Below, one piece after another: positions 39,903-53,780 of a stretch of 64,000 nucleotides of DNA. Origin of the DNA: Inia geoffrensis (lineage: Eukaryota; Chordata; Mammalia; Artiodactyla; Iniidae); contig JAZAQT010000247.1 in NCBI GenBank assembly GCA_036417435.1, forward strand, positions 1-64,000, given 5' to 3'. A program made the position numbers and the translations under genes. Each line of letters starts with the position of its first letter. The stretch's first letter is position 1. Below the pieces are notes generated by a model. That model saw only the letters and a program-made list of their open reading frames with translations, ran no database searches and had not been told where the DNA came from.

Positions 39903-41637
39903 GATCCCGTACACAGAGCAGCCCCAAACTTTGGTGTGGCTGTGTCTTTTTCATTTAAATTTTCCGAATCTATAGCACCATAAGTGGAAGTGCCCTAGGC
40001 TCTCTAGCTTGGTTTTTTCTTTTTTCCAGGAAACACCATGCACTTCTCCAGAGTGGCTGTTGGCAGTTTACATCCCGCCCATCATCATAACAAGGCTGCC
40101 GGTTCTCCATGGCCTGTCCTGCCTCTCTGGATTTTACACTTTTTTCGGACGGCCCTTTGGATCGGTGGGAAGTGAGACTTCATTGTAGTGCAAATTTCCA
40201 TTACAGGCTTGTTTGTTGGCCAAAAAGAGTGTATGCGTTTTTTCTGGAATATATTCAGGAAAAAGCACATACGCCCTTTTTGGCTAAGTGTATCATTGTC
40301 GAAGTGCTGCCTCTTTTCTTTTACTTTCAGAGCAATTTTAATCTACCACCGGATATCTGTTTTCTACAATTCTGCGTCACGTTCCAGTCCTCTTCACAGC
40401 CTTCCTTCAATAAATTTTTGGATGATAGTGGTCATTTGGAACTCTGCAGGATTGTGAGTAACAGTGCCAAAAATCTCCTTTTCTCAACTCGCTTTGTTGT
40501 GAGCTGACCACAAACCCAAAAAATTGCTTCAGGCCCTAATCTCGTTCCGGCATGGCACGCTGAGCCTTTGGTGAATTCTTCTTCCTGTAGGGAAATCAGA
40601 GTTCAATATGCCTGTCTAAACACATAGAGTTAGCCGCTCATTGGTTCTCCTTATTCCTGTTCATCTTCCACAGAAATTGCAAACTGTGCCAAACAAGAGG
40701 TCAAAGGCACTGACTCTCCAAGTGGGGAGAATGTTAATATTGCATCTGGAACGGCGAACTCGAGTACCAGGGGGCGAAAATGGCGATGAGTTTTAGACAT
40801 TTTGCCTGATCACTTCGTGGACCATATTCTGGGTTTTCCATGCATATTTTAGCTGAAGGATAAATCCCTTACACGTGGAGATTTGGGACCCGTGGAATGG
40901 GAACCATGCACCATTACCTCAAAGGGTCTGCATTCCCTCACCAATAGTATCAGCTCCAAGTGTCCAGCCTTATCGCTCCCCCAGCTGTGGATGTACAGTT
41001 GGTAAATCCCAGATTCCTCACAAGCCCTGAAGGACTTATTTAAGAATTTCTCTCTATTTGACAGTCCTTGTGTTTTGTTTTTCAAATTTATCTTTATAAG
41101 GGGATTTAGCTTATTTACACTGCTGTGTGTATGCTGCTGTAAACAAATGATTTTCTTATGGAGACGTATAAATGTATGGGTTTTAATTTTCTTCATACTC
41201 AGGTATATTCCTGGGTTTTGAATACGGGGTGTAGAGTCCATTTGGTTGAGCAAGGAGTAGGTCTTGTGTAATATATATTTGGCTTATGGAATGGTATCTG
41301 TCCTAATGTGAACCTCTGGTTTTATGCAGCCTCCCCACTCTCCTTTCCCCTTAAGCAAGCATAAGTTTCTTTTGTAAATGTGAGACTCTGTTGTGTTTTG
41401 TAATGCAGTTCACACGTAGCCGTGTTTACAGTCCCGGTATTAGTGATATCTTATGATGTTTCTTTTTCTGTGTGACTTATTTCACTTAGAATCATCATAA
41501 CTAAATCCTCTCATTATGCTGCTACTGGTCTGTTGCCATTGATTTCATTGTTGAGTGATATTCCATTGTAGGGATGTACCACAACTTCTATATCCATTTT
41601 TCTCTTTCTGGGCTATTAAAGTTGTACCATAGTCAAG
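39903..41637. repeat. Satellite monomer 24 (carries a diverged tract)
   Basis: 1,735 bp. Bases before about 40,165 look like the rest of the array. From there to about 40,950 the sequence is strongly diverged (GTGCAAATTTCC, CTTGTTTGTTGGCC, CACCGGATATC, CCTTACACGTGG), yet almost identical to monomer 35. After that it returns to array type. Confidence 0.9.
40216..40287. repeat. 72-bp palindrome, degraded copy in monomer 24
   Basis: Left arm changes (AAAAAGAGTGTATGCG, TTCTGGAATA) are not matched by right arm changes (AAAAAGCACATACG, TTTGGCTAA). The copy at 61738-61809 carries the same changes. Confidence 0.7.
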
Positions 41638-43373
41638 GATCCCGTACACAGAGCAGCCCCAAACTTTGTTGTGGCTGTGTCTTTTTCATTTAAATTTTCC
41701 GAATCTATAGCACCATAAGTGGAAGTGCCCTAGGCTCTCTAGCTTGTTTTTTTCTTTGTTCCAGGAAACACCATCCACTTCTCCAGAGTGGCTCTTGGCA
41801 GTTTACATCCCGCCCATCAGCATAACAAGGCTGCCGGTTCTCCATGGCCTGTCCTGCCTCTCTGGATTTTACAATTTTTTCGGACGGCCCTTTGGATCGG
41901 TGGGAAGTGAGACTTCCTTGTAGTGCGGATTTCCATTGCAGGCTTGCTTGGTTGGCCAAAAAGGGTGTATGCTTTATTTCCTGAATATATTCAGGAAAAA
42001 ACGCATACGCCCTTTTTGGCCAAGTGCATCACAGTGTAACTGCTGCCTCTTTTCCTACGCTTTCAGAGCAATTCTTATGTACCCCCTGATATCTGTTTTC
42101 TGCAAGTCTGTGTGGCGTTCAAATCCTCTTCACAGCCTTCCTTCAATAAATTTTTGGATGATAGGGGTCATTTGGAACTCTGCAGGATTGTGAGTTACAG
42201 TGCCAAAAATCTCCTTTTCTCAACTCGCTTTCTTGTGAGCTGACCGAAAACCCGAAGAATTGCTTCAGGCCCTAATCTTGTTCCAGCATGGCATGCTGAG
42301 CCTTTGGTGAATTCTTTTACCTGTAGGGAAATTAGAGTTCAATGTGCCCGTCCAAACACATCGAGTTAGCCGCTCATTCGTTCTCCTTATTCCTGTTCAT
42401 CTTCCACGGATATTGCAAACTGCGCCAAACAAGAGGTCAAAGGCACTGACTCTCCAAGTGGGGAGAATGTTAATATTGCATCTGGAACGGCGAACTCGAG
42501 TACCAGGGGGCTACAGTGGCGATGAGTTTTAGAAATTTTGCCTGATCACTTCGTGGACCATATTCTGGGATTTCCATGCGTATTTTAGCTGAAGGATAAA
42601 TCCCTTAAAGGTGGAGATTTGGGACCCGCGCAATGGGAACCATGCATCATTACCTCAAAGGGTCTGCATTCCCTCACCAATAGTATCAGCCCCAAGTGTC
42701 CAGCCTTATCTCTCCCACAGCTGTGGATGTAGAGGTGGTAAATCCAAGATTCCTCACAAGCCCTGAAGGACTTATTTAAGAATTTCTCTCTATTTGACAT
42801 TCCTTGTGTTTTCTTTTTCAAATTTATTTTTATAAGGGGATTTAGCTCATTTACACTGCTGTGTGTATGCTGCTGTACACAAATGATTTTCTTATGGAGA
42901 CGTATAAATATATGGGTTTTAATTTTCTTCATACTCAGGTATATTCCTGGGTTTTGAATACGGGGTGTAGAGTCCATTTGGTTGAGCAAGGAGTAGGTCT
43001 TGTCTAATATATATTTGGCTTATGGAATGGTATCTGTCCTAATGTCAACCTCTGGTTTTATGCAGCCTCCCCACTCTCCTTTCCCCTTAAGCAAGCATAA
43101 GTTTCTTTTGTAAATGTGAGACTCTGTTGTGTTTTGTAATGCAGTTCTCACGTAGCCGTGTTTACAGTCCCGGTATTAGTGATATCTTATGATGTTTCTT
43201 TTTCTGTGTGACTTATTTCACTTAGAATCATCATAACTAAATCCTCTCATTATGCTGCTACTGGTCTGTTGCCATTGATTTCATTGTTGAGTGATATTCC
43301 ATTGTAGGGATGTACCACAACTTCTATATCCATTTTTCTCTTTCTGGGCTATTAAAGTTGTACCATAGTCAAG
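41638..43373. repeat. Satellite monomer 25
   Basis: 1,736 bp. The palindrome at 41952-42023 has GGGTGTATGCTTTATTTCC in the left arm. GTGTAACTGC and GCAAGTCTGTGTGGCG are its own. The second half shares GACGTATAAAT with monomers 24 and 35. Confidence 0.9.
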
Positions 43374-45109
43374 GATCCCGTACACAGAGCAGCCCCAAAC
43401 TTTGGTGTGGCTGTGTCTTTTTCATTTAAATTTTCCGAATCTATAGCACCATAAGTGGAAGTGCCCTAGGCTCTCTAGCTTGGTTTTTTCTTTGTTCCAG
43501 GAAACACCATGCACTTCTCCAGAGTGGCTGTTGGCAGTTTACATCCCGCCCATCATCATAACAAGGCTGCCGGTTCTCCATGGCCTGTCCTGCCTCTCTG
43601 GATTTTACACTTTTTTCGGACGGCCCTTTGGATCGGTGGGAAGTGAGACTTCCTTGTAGTGCGGATTTCCATTGCAGGCTTGCTTGGTTGGCCAAAAAGG
43701 GCGTATGCGTTTTTTCCTGAATATATTCAGGAAAAAACGCATACGCCCTTTTTGGCCAAGTGCATCACTGTCGAACTGCTGCCTCTTTTCCTACTCTTTC
43801 AGAGCAATTCTTATCTACCCCCTGATATCTGTTTTCTGCAATTCTGCGTCGCGTTCAAGTCCTCTTCACAGCCTTCCTTCAATAAATTTTTGGATGATAG
43901 GGGTCATTTGGAACTCTGCAGGATTGTGAGTTACAGTGCCAAAAATCTCCTTTTCTCAAGTCGCTTTCTTGTGAGCTGACCGCAAACCCGAAGAATTGCT
44001 TCAGGCCCTAATCTCGTTCCGGCATGGCACGCTGAGCCATTGGTGAATTCTTCTTCCTGTAGCGAAATCAGAGTTCAATGTGCCCGTCCAAACACATCGA
44101 GTTAGCCGCTCATTCGTTCTCCTTATTCCTGTTCATCTTCCACGGAAATTGCAAACTGTGCCAAACAAGAGGTCAAAGGCACTGACTCTCCAAGTGGGGA
44201 GAATGTTAATATTGCATCTGGAACAGCGAACTCGAGTACCAGGGGGCTACAATGGCGATGAGTTTTAGAAATTTTGCCTGATCACTTCGTGGACCATATT
44301 CTGGGTTTTCCATGCATATTTTAGCTGAAGGATAAATCCCTTAAACGTGGAGATTTGGGACCCGTGCAATGGGAACCATGCACCATTACCTCAAAGGGTC
44401 TGCATTCCCTCACCAAGAGTATCAGCCCCAAGTGTCCAGCCTTATCTCTCCCCCAGCTGTGGATGTAGAGGTGGTAAATCCAAGATTCCACACAAGCCCT
44501 GAAGGACTTATTTAAGTATTTCTCTCTATTTGACAGTCCTTGAGTTTTCTTATTCAAATTTATTTTTATAAGGGGATTTAGCTTATTGACACTGCTGTGT
44601 GTATGCTGCTGTACACAAATGATTTTCTTATGGAGACCTATAAATGTATGGGTTTTAATTTTCTTCATAGTCAGGTATATTCCTAGGTTTTGAATATGGG
44701 GTGTTGAGTCCATTTGGTTGAGCAATGAGTAGGTCTTGTCTAATATATATTTGGCTTATGGAATGGTATCTGTCCTAATGTGAACCTCTGGTTTTATGCA
44801 GCCTCCCCACTCTCCTTTCCCCTTAAGCAAGCATAAGTTTCTTTTGTAAATGTAAGACTCTGTTGTGTTTTGTAATGCAGTTCACACGTAGCCGTGTTTA
44901 CATTCCCGTTATTAGTGATATCTTATGATGTTTCTTTTTCTGTGTGACATATTTCACTTAGAATCATCATAACTAAATCCTGTCATTATGCTGCTACTGG
45001 TGTGTTGCCATTGATTTCATTGTTGAGTGATATTCCGTTGTAGGGATGTACCACAACTTCTATATCTATTTTTCTCTTTCTGGGCTATTAAAGTTGTACC
45101 ATAGTCAAG
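43374..45109. repeat. Satellite monomer 26
   Basis: 1,736 bp. Perfect palindrome at 43688-43759. CACCAAGAGTATC, CCTTGAGTTTTC and TTCCGTTGTAGG are shared with monomer 28. Confidence 0.9.
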
Positions 45110-46844
45110 GATCCCGTACACAGAGCAGCCCCAAACTTTGTTGTGGCTGTGTCTTTTTCATTTAAATTTTCCGAATCTATAGCAACATAAGTGGAAGTGC
45201 CCTAGGCTCTCTAGCTTGGTTTTTTCTTTGTTCCAGGAAACACCATGCACTTCTCCAGAGTGGCTGTTGGCAGTTTACATCCAGTCCATCAGCATAACAA
45301 GGCTGCCGGTTCTCCATGGCCTGTCCAGCCTCTCTGGATTTTACACTTTTTTCGGACGGCCCTTTGGATCGGTGGGAAGTGAGACTTCCTTGTAGTGCGG
45401 ATTTCCATTGCAGGGTTGCTTGGTTGGCCAAAAAGGGCGTATGCGTTTTTTCCTGAATATATTCAGGAAAAAACGCATACGCCCTTTTTGGCCAAGTGCA
45501 TCACTGTCGAACTGCTGCCTCTTTTCCTACGCTTTCAGAGCAATTCTTATGTACCCCCTGATATCTGTTTTCTGCAATTCTGCGTCGCGTTCAAGTCCTC
45601 TTCTCAGCCTTCCTTCAATAAATTTTTGGATGATAGGGGTCATTTGGAACTCTGCAGGATTGTGAGTTACAGTGCCAAAAATCTCCTTTTCTCAAGTCGC
45701 TTTCTTGTGAGCTGACCGCAAACCCGAAGAATTGCTTCAGGCCCTAATCTCGTTCCGGCATGGCACGCTGAGCCATTGGTGAATTCTTCTTCCTGTAGCG
45801 AAATCAGAGTTCAATGTGCCCGTCCAAACACATCGAGTTAGCCGCTCATTCGTTCTCCTTATTCCTGTTCATCTTCCACAGAAATTGCAAACTGTGCCAA
45901 ACAAGAGGTCAAAGGCACTGACTCTCCAAGTGGGGAGAATGTTAATATCGCATCTGGAACGGCGAACTCTAGTACCAGGGGGCGATAATGGCGATGAGTT
46001 TTAAAATTTTGCCTGGTCACTTCGTGGACCATATTCTGGGTTTTCCATGCATATTTTAGCTGAAGGATAAATCCCTTAAACGTGGAGATTTGGGACCCGT
46101 GCAATGGGAACCATGCATCATTACCTCAAAGGGTCGGCATTCCCTCACCAATAGTATCAGCCCCGAGTGTCCAGCCTTATCTCTCCCCCAGCTGTGGATG
46201 TAGAGGTGGTAAATCCAAGATTCCTCACAAGCCCTGAAGGACTTATTTAAGAATTTCTCTCTATTTGACATTCCTTGTGTTTTCTTTTTCAAATTTATTT
46301 TTATAAGGGGATTTAGCTTATGGACACTGCTGTGTGTATGCTGCTGTACACAAATGATTTTCTTAATGAGACCTATAAATGTACAGGTTTTAATTTTCTT
46401 CATAGTCAGGTATATTCCTAGGTTTTGAATACGGGGCGTTGAGTCCATATGGTTGAGCGAGGAGTAGGTCTTGTCAAATAAACCTTTGGCTTATGGAATG
46501 GTATCTGTCCTAATGTCAACCTCTGGTTTTATGCAGCCTCCCCACTCTCCTTTCCCCTTAAGCAAGCATAAGTTTCTTTTGTAAATGTGAGACTCTGTTG
46601 TGTTTTGTAATGCAGTTCTCACGTAGCCGTGTTTACAGTCCCGGTATTAGTGATATCTTATGATGTTTCTTTTTCTGTGTGACTTATTTCACTTAGAATC
46701 ATCATAACTAAATCCTCTCATTATGCTGCTACTGGTCTGTTGCCATTGATTTCATTGTTGAGTGATATTCCATTGTAGGGATGTACCACAACTTCTATAT
46801 CCATTTTTCTCTTTCTGGGCTATTAAAGTTGTACCATAGTCAAG
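45110..46844. repeat. Satellite monomer 27 (B-type)
   Basis: 1,735 bp. Perfect palindrome at 45424-45495. AGCAACATAAG, TGCAGGGTTGC, GGGTCGGCATTCC and AATGTACAGG are shared with monomer 29. Confidence 0.9.
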
Positions 46845-48580
46845 GATCCCGTACACAGAGCAGCCCCAAACTTTGGTGTGGCTGTGTCTTTTTCATTTAA
46901 ATTTTCCGAATCTATAGCACCATAAGTGGAAGTGCCCTAGGCTCTCTAGCTTGTTTTTTTCTTTTTTCCAGGAAACACCATCCACTTCTCCAGAGTGGCT
47001 GTTGACAGTTTACCTCCAGTCCATCAGCATAACAAGGCTTCCGGTTCTCCATGGCCTGTCCTGCCTCTCTGGATTTTACAATTTTTTCGGACGGCTCTTT
47101 GGATCGGTGGGAAGTGAGACTTCCTTGTAGTGCGGATTTCCATTGCAGGCTTGCTTGGTTGGCCAAAAAGGGCGTATGCGTTTTTTCCTGAATATATTCA
47201 GGAAAAAACGCATACGCCCTTTTTGGCCAAGTGCATCACTGTCGAACTGCTGCCTCTTTTCCTACGCTTTCAGAGCAATTCTTATGTACCCCCTGATATC
47301 TGTTTTCTGCAATTCTGCGTCGCGTTCAAGTCCTCTTCACAGCCTTCCTTCAATTAATTTTTGGATGATAGGGGTCATTTGGAACTCTGCAGGATTGTGA
47401 GTTACAGTGCCAAAAATCTCCTTTTCTCAACTCGCTTTCTTGTGAGCTGACCGGAAACCCGAAGAATTGCTTCAGGCCCTAATCTTGTTCCGGCATGGCA
47501 CGCTGAGCCTTTGGTGAATTCTTCTTCCTGTAGGGAAATTAGAGTTCAATGTGCCCGTCCAAACACATCGAGTTAGCCGCTCATTCGTTCTCCTTATTCC
47601 TGTTCATCTTCCACGGAAATTGCAAACTGTGCCACACAAGAGGTCAAAGGCACTGACTCTCCAAGTGGGGAGAATGTTAATATTGCATCTGGAACGGCGA
47701 ACTCGAGTACCAGGGGGCTACAATGGCGATGAGTTTTAGAAATTTTGCCTGATCACTTCGTGGACCATATTCTGGGTTTTCCATGCATATTTTAGCTGAA
47801 GGATAAATCCCTTAAACGTGGAGATTTGGGACCCGTGCAATGGGAACCATGCACCATTACCTCAAAGGGTCTGCATTCCCTCACCAAGAGTATCAGCCCC
47901 AAGTGTCCAGCCTTATCTCTCCCCCAGCTGTGGATGTAGAGGTGGTAAATCCAAGATTCCTCACAAGCCCTGAAGGACTTATTTAAGTATTTCTCTCTAT
48001 TTGACAGTCCTTGAGTTTTCTTATTCAAATTTATTTTTATAAGGGGATTTAGCTTATTGACACTGCTGTGTGTATGCTGCTGTACAGAAATGATTTTCTT
48101 ATGGAGACCTATAAATGTATGGGTTTTAATTTTCTTCATAGTCAGGTATATTCCTAGGTTTTGAATATGGGGTGTTGAGTCCATTTGGTTGAGCAATGAG
48201 TAGGCCTTGTCTAATATATATTTGGCTTATGGAATGGTATCTGTCCTAATGTGAACCTCTGGTTTTATGCAGCCTGCCCACTCTCCTTTCCCCTTAAGCA
48301 AGCATAAGTTTCTTTTGTAAATGTAAGACTCTGTTGTGTTTTGTAATGCAGTTCACACGTAGCCGTGTTTACATTCCCGTTATTAGTGATATCTTATGAT
48401 GTTTCTTTTTCTGTGTGACTTATTTCACTTAGAATCATCATAACTAAATCCTGTCATTATGCTGCTACTGGTGTGTTGCCATTGATTTCATTGTTGAGTG
48501 ATATTCCGTTGTAGGGATGTACCACAACTTCTATATCTATTTTTCTCTTTCTGGGCTATTAAAGTTGTACCATAGTCAAG
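46845..48580. repeat. Satellite monomer 28
   Basis: 1,736 bp. Perfect palindrome at 47159-47230. CAATTAATTTTTGG removes the AATAAA found in the other monomers. The first half is close to monomer 36 across the island; the second half is close to monomer 26. Confidence 0.9.
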
Positions 48581-50315
48581 GATCCCGTACACAGAGCAGC
48601 CCCAAACTTTGTTGTGGCTGTGTCTTTTTCATTTAAATTTTCCGAATCTATAGCAACATAAGTGGAAGTGCCCTAGGCTCTCTAGCTTGGTTTTTTCTTT
48701 GTTCCAGGAAACACCATGCACTTCTCCAGAGTGGCTGTTGGCAGTTTACATCCAGTCCATCAGCATAACAAGGCTGCCGGTTCTCCATGGCCTGTCCAGC
48801 CTCTCTGGATTTTACACTTTTTTCGGACGGCCCTTTGGATCGGTGGGAAGTGAGACTTCCTTGTAGTGTGGATTTCCATTGCAGGGTTGCTTGGTTGGCC
48901 AAAAAGGGCGTATGCGTTTTTTCCTGAATATATTCAGGAAAAAACGCATACGCCCTTTTTGGCCAAGTGCATCACTGTCGAACTGCTGCCTCTTTTCCTA
49001 CACTTTCAGAGCAATTCTTATGTACCCCCTGATATCTGTTTTCTGCAATTCTGCGTCGCGTTCAAGTACTCTTCTCAGCCATCCTTCAATAAATTTTTGG
49101 ATGATAGGGGTCATTTGGAACTCTGCAGGATTGTGAGTTACAGTGCCAAAAATCTCCTTTTCTCAAGTCGCTTTCTTGTGAGCTGACCGCAAACCCGAAG
49201 AATTGCTTCAGGCCCTAATCTCGTTCCGGCATGGCACGCTGAGCCATTGGTGAATTCTTCTTCCTGTAGCGAAATCAGAGTTCAATGTGCCCGTCCAAAC
49301 ACATCGAGTTAGCCGCTCATTCGTTCTCCTTATTCCTGTTCATCTTCCACAGAAATTGCAAACTGTGCCAAACAAGAGGTCAAAGGCACTGACTCTCCAA
49401 GTGGGGAGAATGTTAATATCGCATCTGGAACGGCGAACTCTAGTACCAGGGGGCGATAATGGCGATGAGTTTTAAAATTTTGCCTGGTCACTTCGTGGAC
49501 CATATTCTGGGTTTTCCATGCATATTTTAGCTGAAGGATAAATCCCTTAAACGTGGAGATTTGGGACCCGTGCAATGGGAACCATGCATCATTACCTCAA
49601 AGGGTCGGCATTCCCTCACCAATAGTATCAGCCCCGAGTGTCCAGCCTTATCTCTCCCACAGCTGTGGATGTAGAGGTGGTAAATCCAAGATTCCTCACA
49701 AGCCCTGAAGGACTTATTTAAGAATTTCTCTCTATTTGACATTCCTTGTGTTTTCTTTTTCAAATTTATTTTTATAAGGGGATTTAGCTTATTGACACTG
49801 CTGTGTGTATGCTGCTGTACACAAATGATTTTCTTAATGAGACCTATAAATGTACAGGTTTTAATTTTCTTCATAGTCAGGTATATTCCTAGGTTTTGAA
49901 TACGGGGCGTTGAGTCCATATGGTTGAGCGAGGAGTAGGTCTTGTCAAATAAACCTTTGGCTTATGGAATGGTATCTGTCCTAATGTCAACCTCTGGTTT
50001 TATGCAGCCTCCCCACTCTCCTTTACCCTTAAGCAAGCCTAACTTTCTTTTGTAAATGTGAGACTCTGTTTTGTTTTGAAATGCACCTCACGCGTAGCCG
50101 TGTTTACATTCCCGGTATTAGTGATATCTTATGATGTTTCTTTTTCTGTGTGACTTATTTCACTTAGAATCATCATAACTAAATCCTCTCATTATGCTGC
50201 TACTGGTCTGTTGCCATTGATTTCATTGTTGAGTGATATTCCATTGTAGGGATGTACCACAACTTCTATATCCATTTTTCTCTTTCTGGGCTATTAAAGT
50301 TGTACCATAGTCAAG
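48581..50315. repeat. Satellite monomer 29 (B-type)
   Basis: 1,735 bp. Perfect palindrome at 48895-48966. Matches monomer 27 until about 50,000, where it changes to CCTTTACCCTTAAGC and TGAAATGCACCTC. Confidence 0.9.
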
Positions 50316-52051
50316 GATCCCGTACACAGAGCAGCCCCAAACTTTGGTGTGGCTCTGTCTTTTTCATTTAAATTTTCCGAATCTATAGCACCATAAGTGG
50401 AAGTGCCCTAGGCTCTCTAGCTTGGTTTTTTCTTTGTTCCAGGAAACACCATCCACTTCTCCAGAGTGGCTGTTGGCAATTTACATCCCGTCCATCAGCA
50501 TAACAAGGCTGCCGGTTCTCCATGGCCTGTCCTGCCTCTCTCAATTTTACCCTTTTTTGGGAAGGCCCTTTGGATCGGTGGGGAGTGAGACTTCCTTGTA
50601 GTGCGAATTTCCATTGCAGGCTTGCTTGGTTGGCCAAAAAGGGCGTATGCGTTTTTTCCTGAATATATTCAGGAAAAAACGCATATGCACTTTTTGGCCA
50701 AGTGCATCACTGTCGAACTGCTGCCTCTTTTCCTAAGCTTTCAGAGCATTTCTTATCTAACAACTGATATCTGTTTTCTGCGATTCTGCGTCGCGTTTAA
50801 GTCCTCTTCACAGCCTTCCTTCAATAAATTTTGGGATGATAGGGGTCATTTGGACCTCTGCAGGATTGTGAGTTACAGTGCCAAAGATCTCCTTTTCTCA
50901 ACTCGCTTTCTTGTGAGCTAACCGCAAACCTGAAGAATTGCTTCAGGCCCTAATCTCGTTCCGGCATGGCACGCTGAGCCTTTGGTGAATTCTTCTTCCT
51001 GTAGGGAAATCAGAGTTCAATGTGCCCGTCCAAACACATCGAGTTAGCCGCTCATTTGTTCTCCTTATTCCTGTTCATCTTCAACAGAATTTGGAAACTG
51101 TGCCAAACAAGAGATCAAAGGCACTGACTCTCCAAGTGGGGAGAATGTTTATATCGCATCTGGAACGGCGAACTCGAGTATCAGGGGGCGAAAATGGCGA
51201 TCAGTTTTAGAAATTTTGCCTGATCACTTCGTGGACAATATTCTGGGTTTTCCATGCATATTTTAGCTGAAGGATATATCCCTTAATAGTGAAGATTTTT
51301 GACCCGTGGAATGGGAACCATGCACCATTACCTCAACGGGTCTGCATTCCCTCATCAATTGTATCAGCCCCAAGTGTCCAGCCTTATCTCTCCCACAGCT
51401 GCGGATGTAGAAGTGGTAAATCCAAGATTTCTCACAATCCCTGAAGGTCTTATTTGAGAATTTCTCTCTATTTCACAGTCCTTGTGTTTTCTTTTTCAAA
51501 TTTATTTTTATAAATGGATTTAGCTTATTTACACTGATGTGTGTATGCTGCTGTACACAAATGATTTTCTTACGGAGACCTATAAATGTATGAGTTTTAA
51601 TTTTCTTCCTAGACAGGTATATTCCTAGGTTTTGAATATGGGGTGTTGAGTCCATTTGGTTGAGCAAGGAGTAGGTCTCGTCTAATATATATTTGGCTTA
51701 TGGAATGGTATCTGTCCTAATGTCAACCTCTGGGTTTATGCAGCCTCCCCACTCTCCTTTCCCCGTAAGAAAGCATAAGTTTCTTTTGTAAATATGAGAC
51801 TCTGTTGTGTTTTGTAATGCAGTTCACACGTAGCCATGTTTACATTCCCGGTATTAGTGATATCTTATGATGTTTATTTTTCTGTGTGACTTATTTCACT
51901 TAGAATCATCGTAACTAAATCCACTCATTATGCTGCCACTGGTCTGTTGCCATTGATTTCACTGTTGAGTGATACTCCATTGTAGGGATGTATCACAACT
52001 TCTATATCCATTTTTCTCTTTCTGGGCTATTGAAGTTGTACCATAGTCAAT
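50316..52051. repeat. Satellite monomer 30 (start of the diverged zone)
   Basis: 1,736 bp with many private substitutions (TCTCAATTTTACCC, AGCATTTCTTATC, GAAGATTTTTGACCC). The palindrome at 50630-50701 has CATATGCACTTTTTGG. Confidence 0.9.
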
Positions 52052-53780
52052 GCTCCTGTACACAGAGCAGCCCCAAACTTTGGTGTGGCTGTGTCTTTTT
52101 CATTTAAATTTTCAGAATCTATAACACCATAAGTGGAAGTGCCCTAGGCTCTCTAGCCTGTTTTTTTCTTTGTTCAAGGAAACACCATCCACTTCTCCAG
52201 AGAGGCTGTTGGCAATTTACATCCCGCCCATCAGCATAACAAGGCTGCCTGTTCTCCATGGTCTGTCCTGCATCTCTGGATTTTACACTTTTTTCGGACG
52301 GCCCTTTGGATCGGTGGGAAGTGAGACTGCCTTGTAGGGCGTATTTCCATTGCAGGCTTGCTTGGTTGGCCAAAAAGGACGTATGCGTTGTTTCCTGAAT
52401 ATATTCAGGAAACAACGCATACGCACTTTTTGGCCAAGTGCATCACTGTCGAACTGCTGCCTTTTTTCCTACGCTTTCAGAGCAATTCTTATCTACCTCC
52501 TGATATGTGTTTTCTGCAATTCCGCGTCGCTTTCAAGTCCTCTTCATAGCCTTCATTCAATAAATTTTTGGATGATAGGGGTCATTTGGAACTCTGCAGG
52601 ATTGTGAGTTACAGTGCCAAAAATCTCCTTTTCTCAACTCGCTTTCTTGTGAGCTGACCGCAAACCCGAAGAATTGCTTCAGTCCCTAATCTCGTTCCGG
52701 CATGGCATGCTGAGCCTTTGGTGAATTCTTCTTCCTGTAGGGAAATCAGAGTTCAATGTGCCCGTCCAAACATAACGAGTTAGCCGCTCATTGGTTCTCA
52801 TTCCTGTTCATCTTCCACAGAAATTGCAAACTGCGCCAAACAAGAGGTCAAAGGCACTGACTCTCCAAGTGGGGAGAATGTTAATATCGCATCTGGAACG
52901 GCGAACTCGAGTACCAGGGGGTGAAAATGGCGATGAGTTTTAGAATTTTTGCCTGATCACTTCGTGGACCATATTCTGGGTTTTCCATGCATATTTTAGC
53001 TGAAGGATAAATCCCTTTAACGTGGAGATTTGGGACCCGTGGAATGGGAACCATGCACCATTACCTAAAAGGGTCTGCATTCCCTCAGCAATACTATCAG
53101 CCCCAAGTGTCCAGCCTTGTATCTCCCCCAGCTGTGTATGTAGAGAGAAATCCAGGTTTCATCACAAGCCCTGAATGAAAGAGTTAAGAATTTCTCTCTA
53201 TTTCACTGTTTTTGTGTTTTGTTTTTGCAATTTATTTTTATAATAGGATATAGCTAATTTTCACTGCTGTGTTTGTGCCGCTGTACACACACATGATTCT
53301 ATTACAGCGACCTACAAATACATGGGTTTTAAGTTTCTTCGTGGTCAGGTATATTCCTAGGCAGTGAATACAGGATGTCAAGTCCATTTCGTTGAGCAAG
53401 GTGTAGGTCTTGTCTAGTATATATTTGGCTTATGGAATGGTATCTGTACTAATTTCAACCTCTGCTCTTATACAGCCTCCCAACTCACCTTTTCCATTAA
53501 GCAACCTTAAGTTTCTTTGGTAAATGTGAGACTATTGTGTTTTGTCATACAGTTCATGTGTAGCCGTGTTTACATTCTGGTATTAGTGATAACTTATGAT
53601 GTTTCTTTTTCTGTGTGACTTATTTCACTTAGAATCATCGTACGTAAACCACTTATTATGCTGCTATGGGCCTGGTGACATTAATTTCATTGCTGAGTAA
53701 TATTCTATTGTACTTAAGTACCACAACTTCTATATCTATTTTTTCTCTTTCTGGGCTATTGAAATTGTACCATAGTCGAG
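52052..53780. repeat. Satellite monomer 31 (diverged)
   Basis: 1,729 bp. The boundary reads TGCTCCTGTA instead of GGATCCCGTA. The last 600 bp are clearly more diverged than the first 1.1 kb, with small deletions near 53,140 and 53,530. Confidence 0.88.
52366..52437. repeat. Palindrome of monomer 31 with a G:C pair in the T-run
   Basis: The left arm reads GCGTTGTTTCC and the right GGAAACAACGC, so the position that is T:A or T:C elsewhere is a proper G:C pair here. Two outer mismatches remain (AAGGACG against CGCACTT). Confidence 0.8.
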
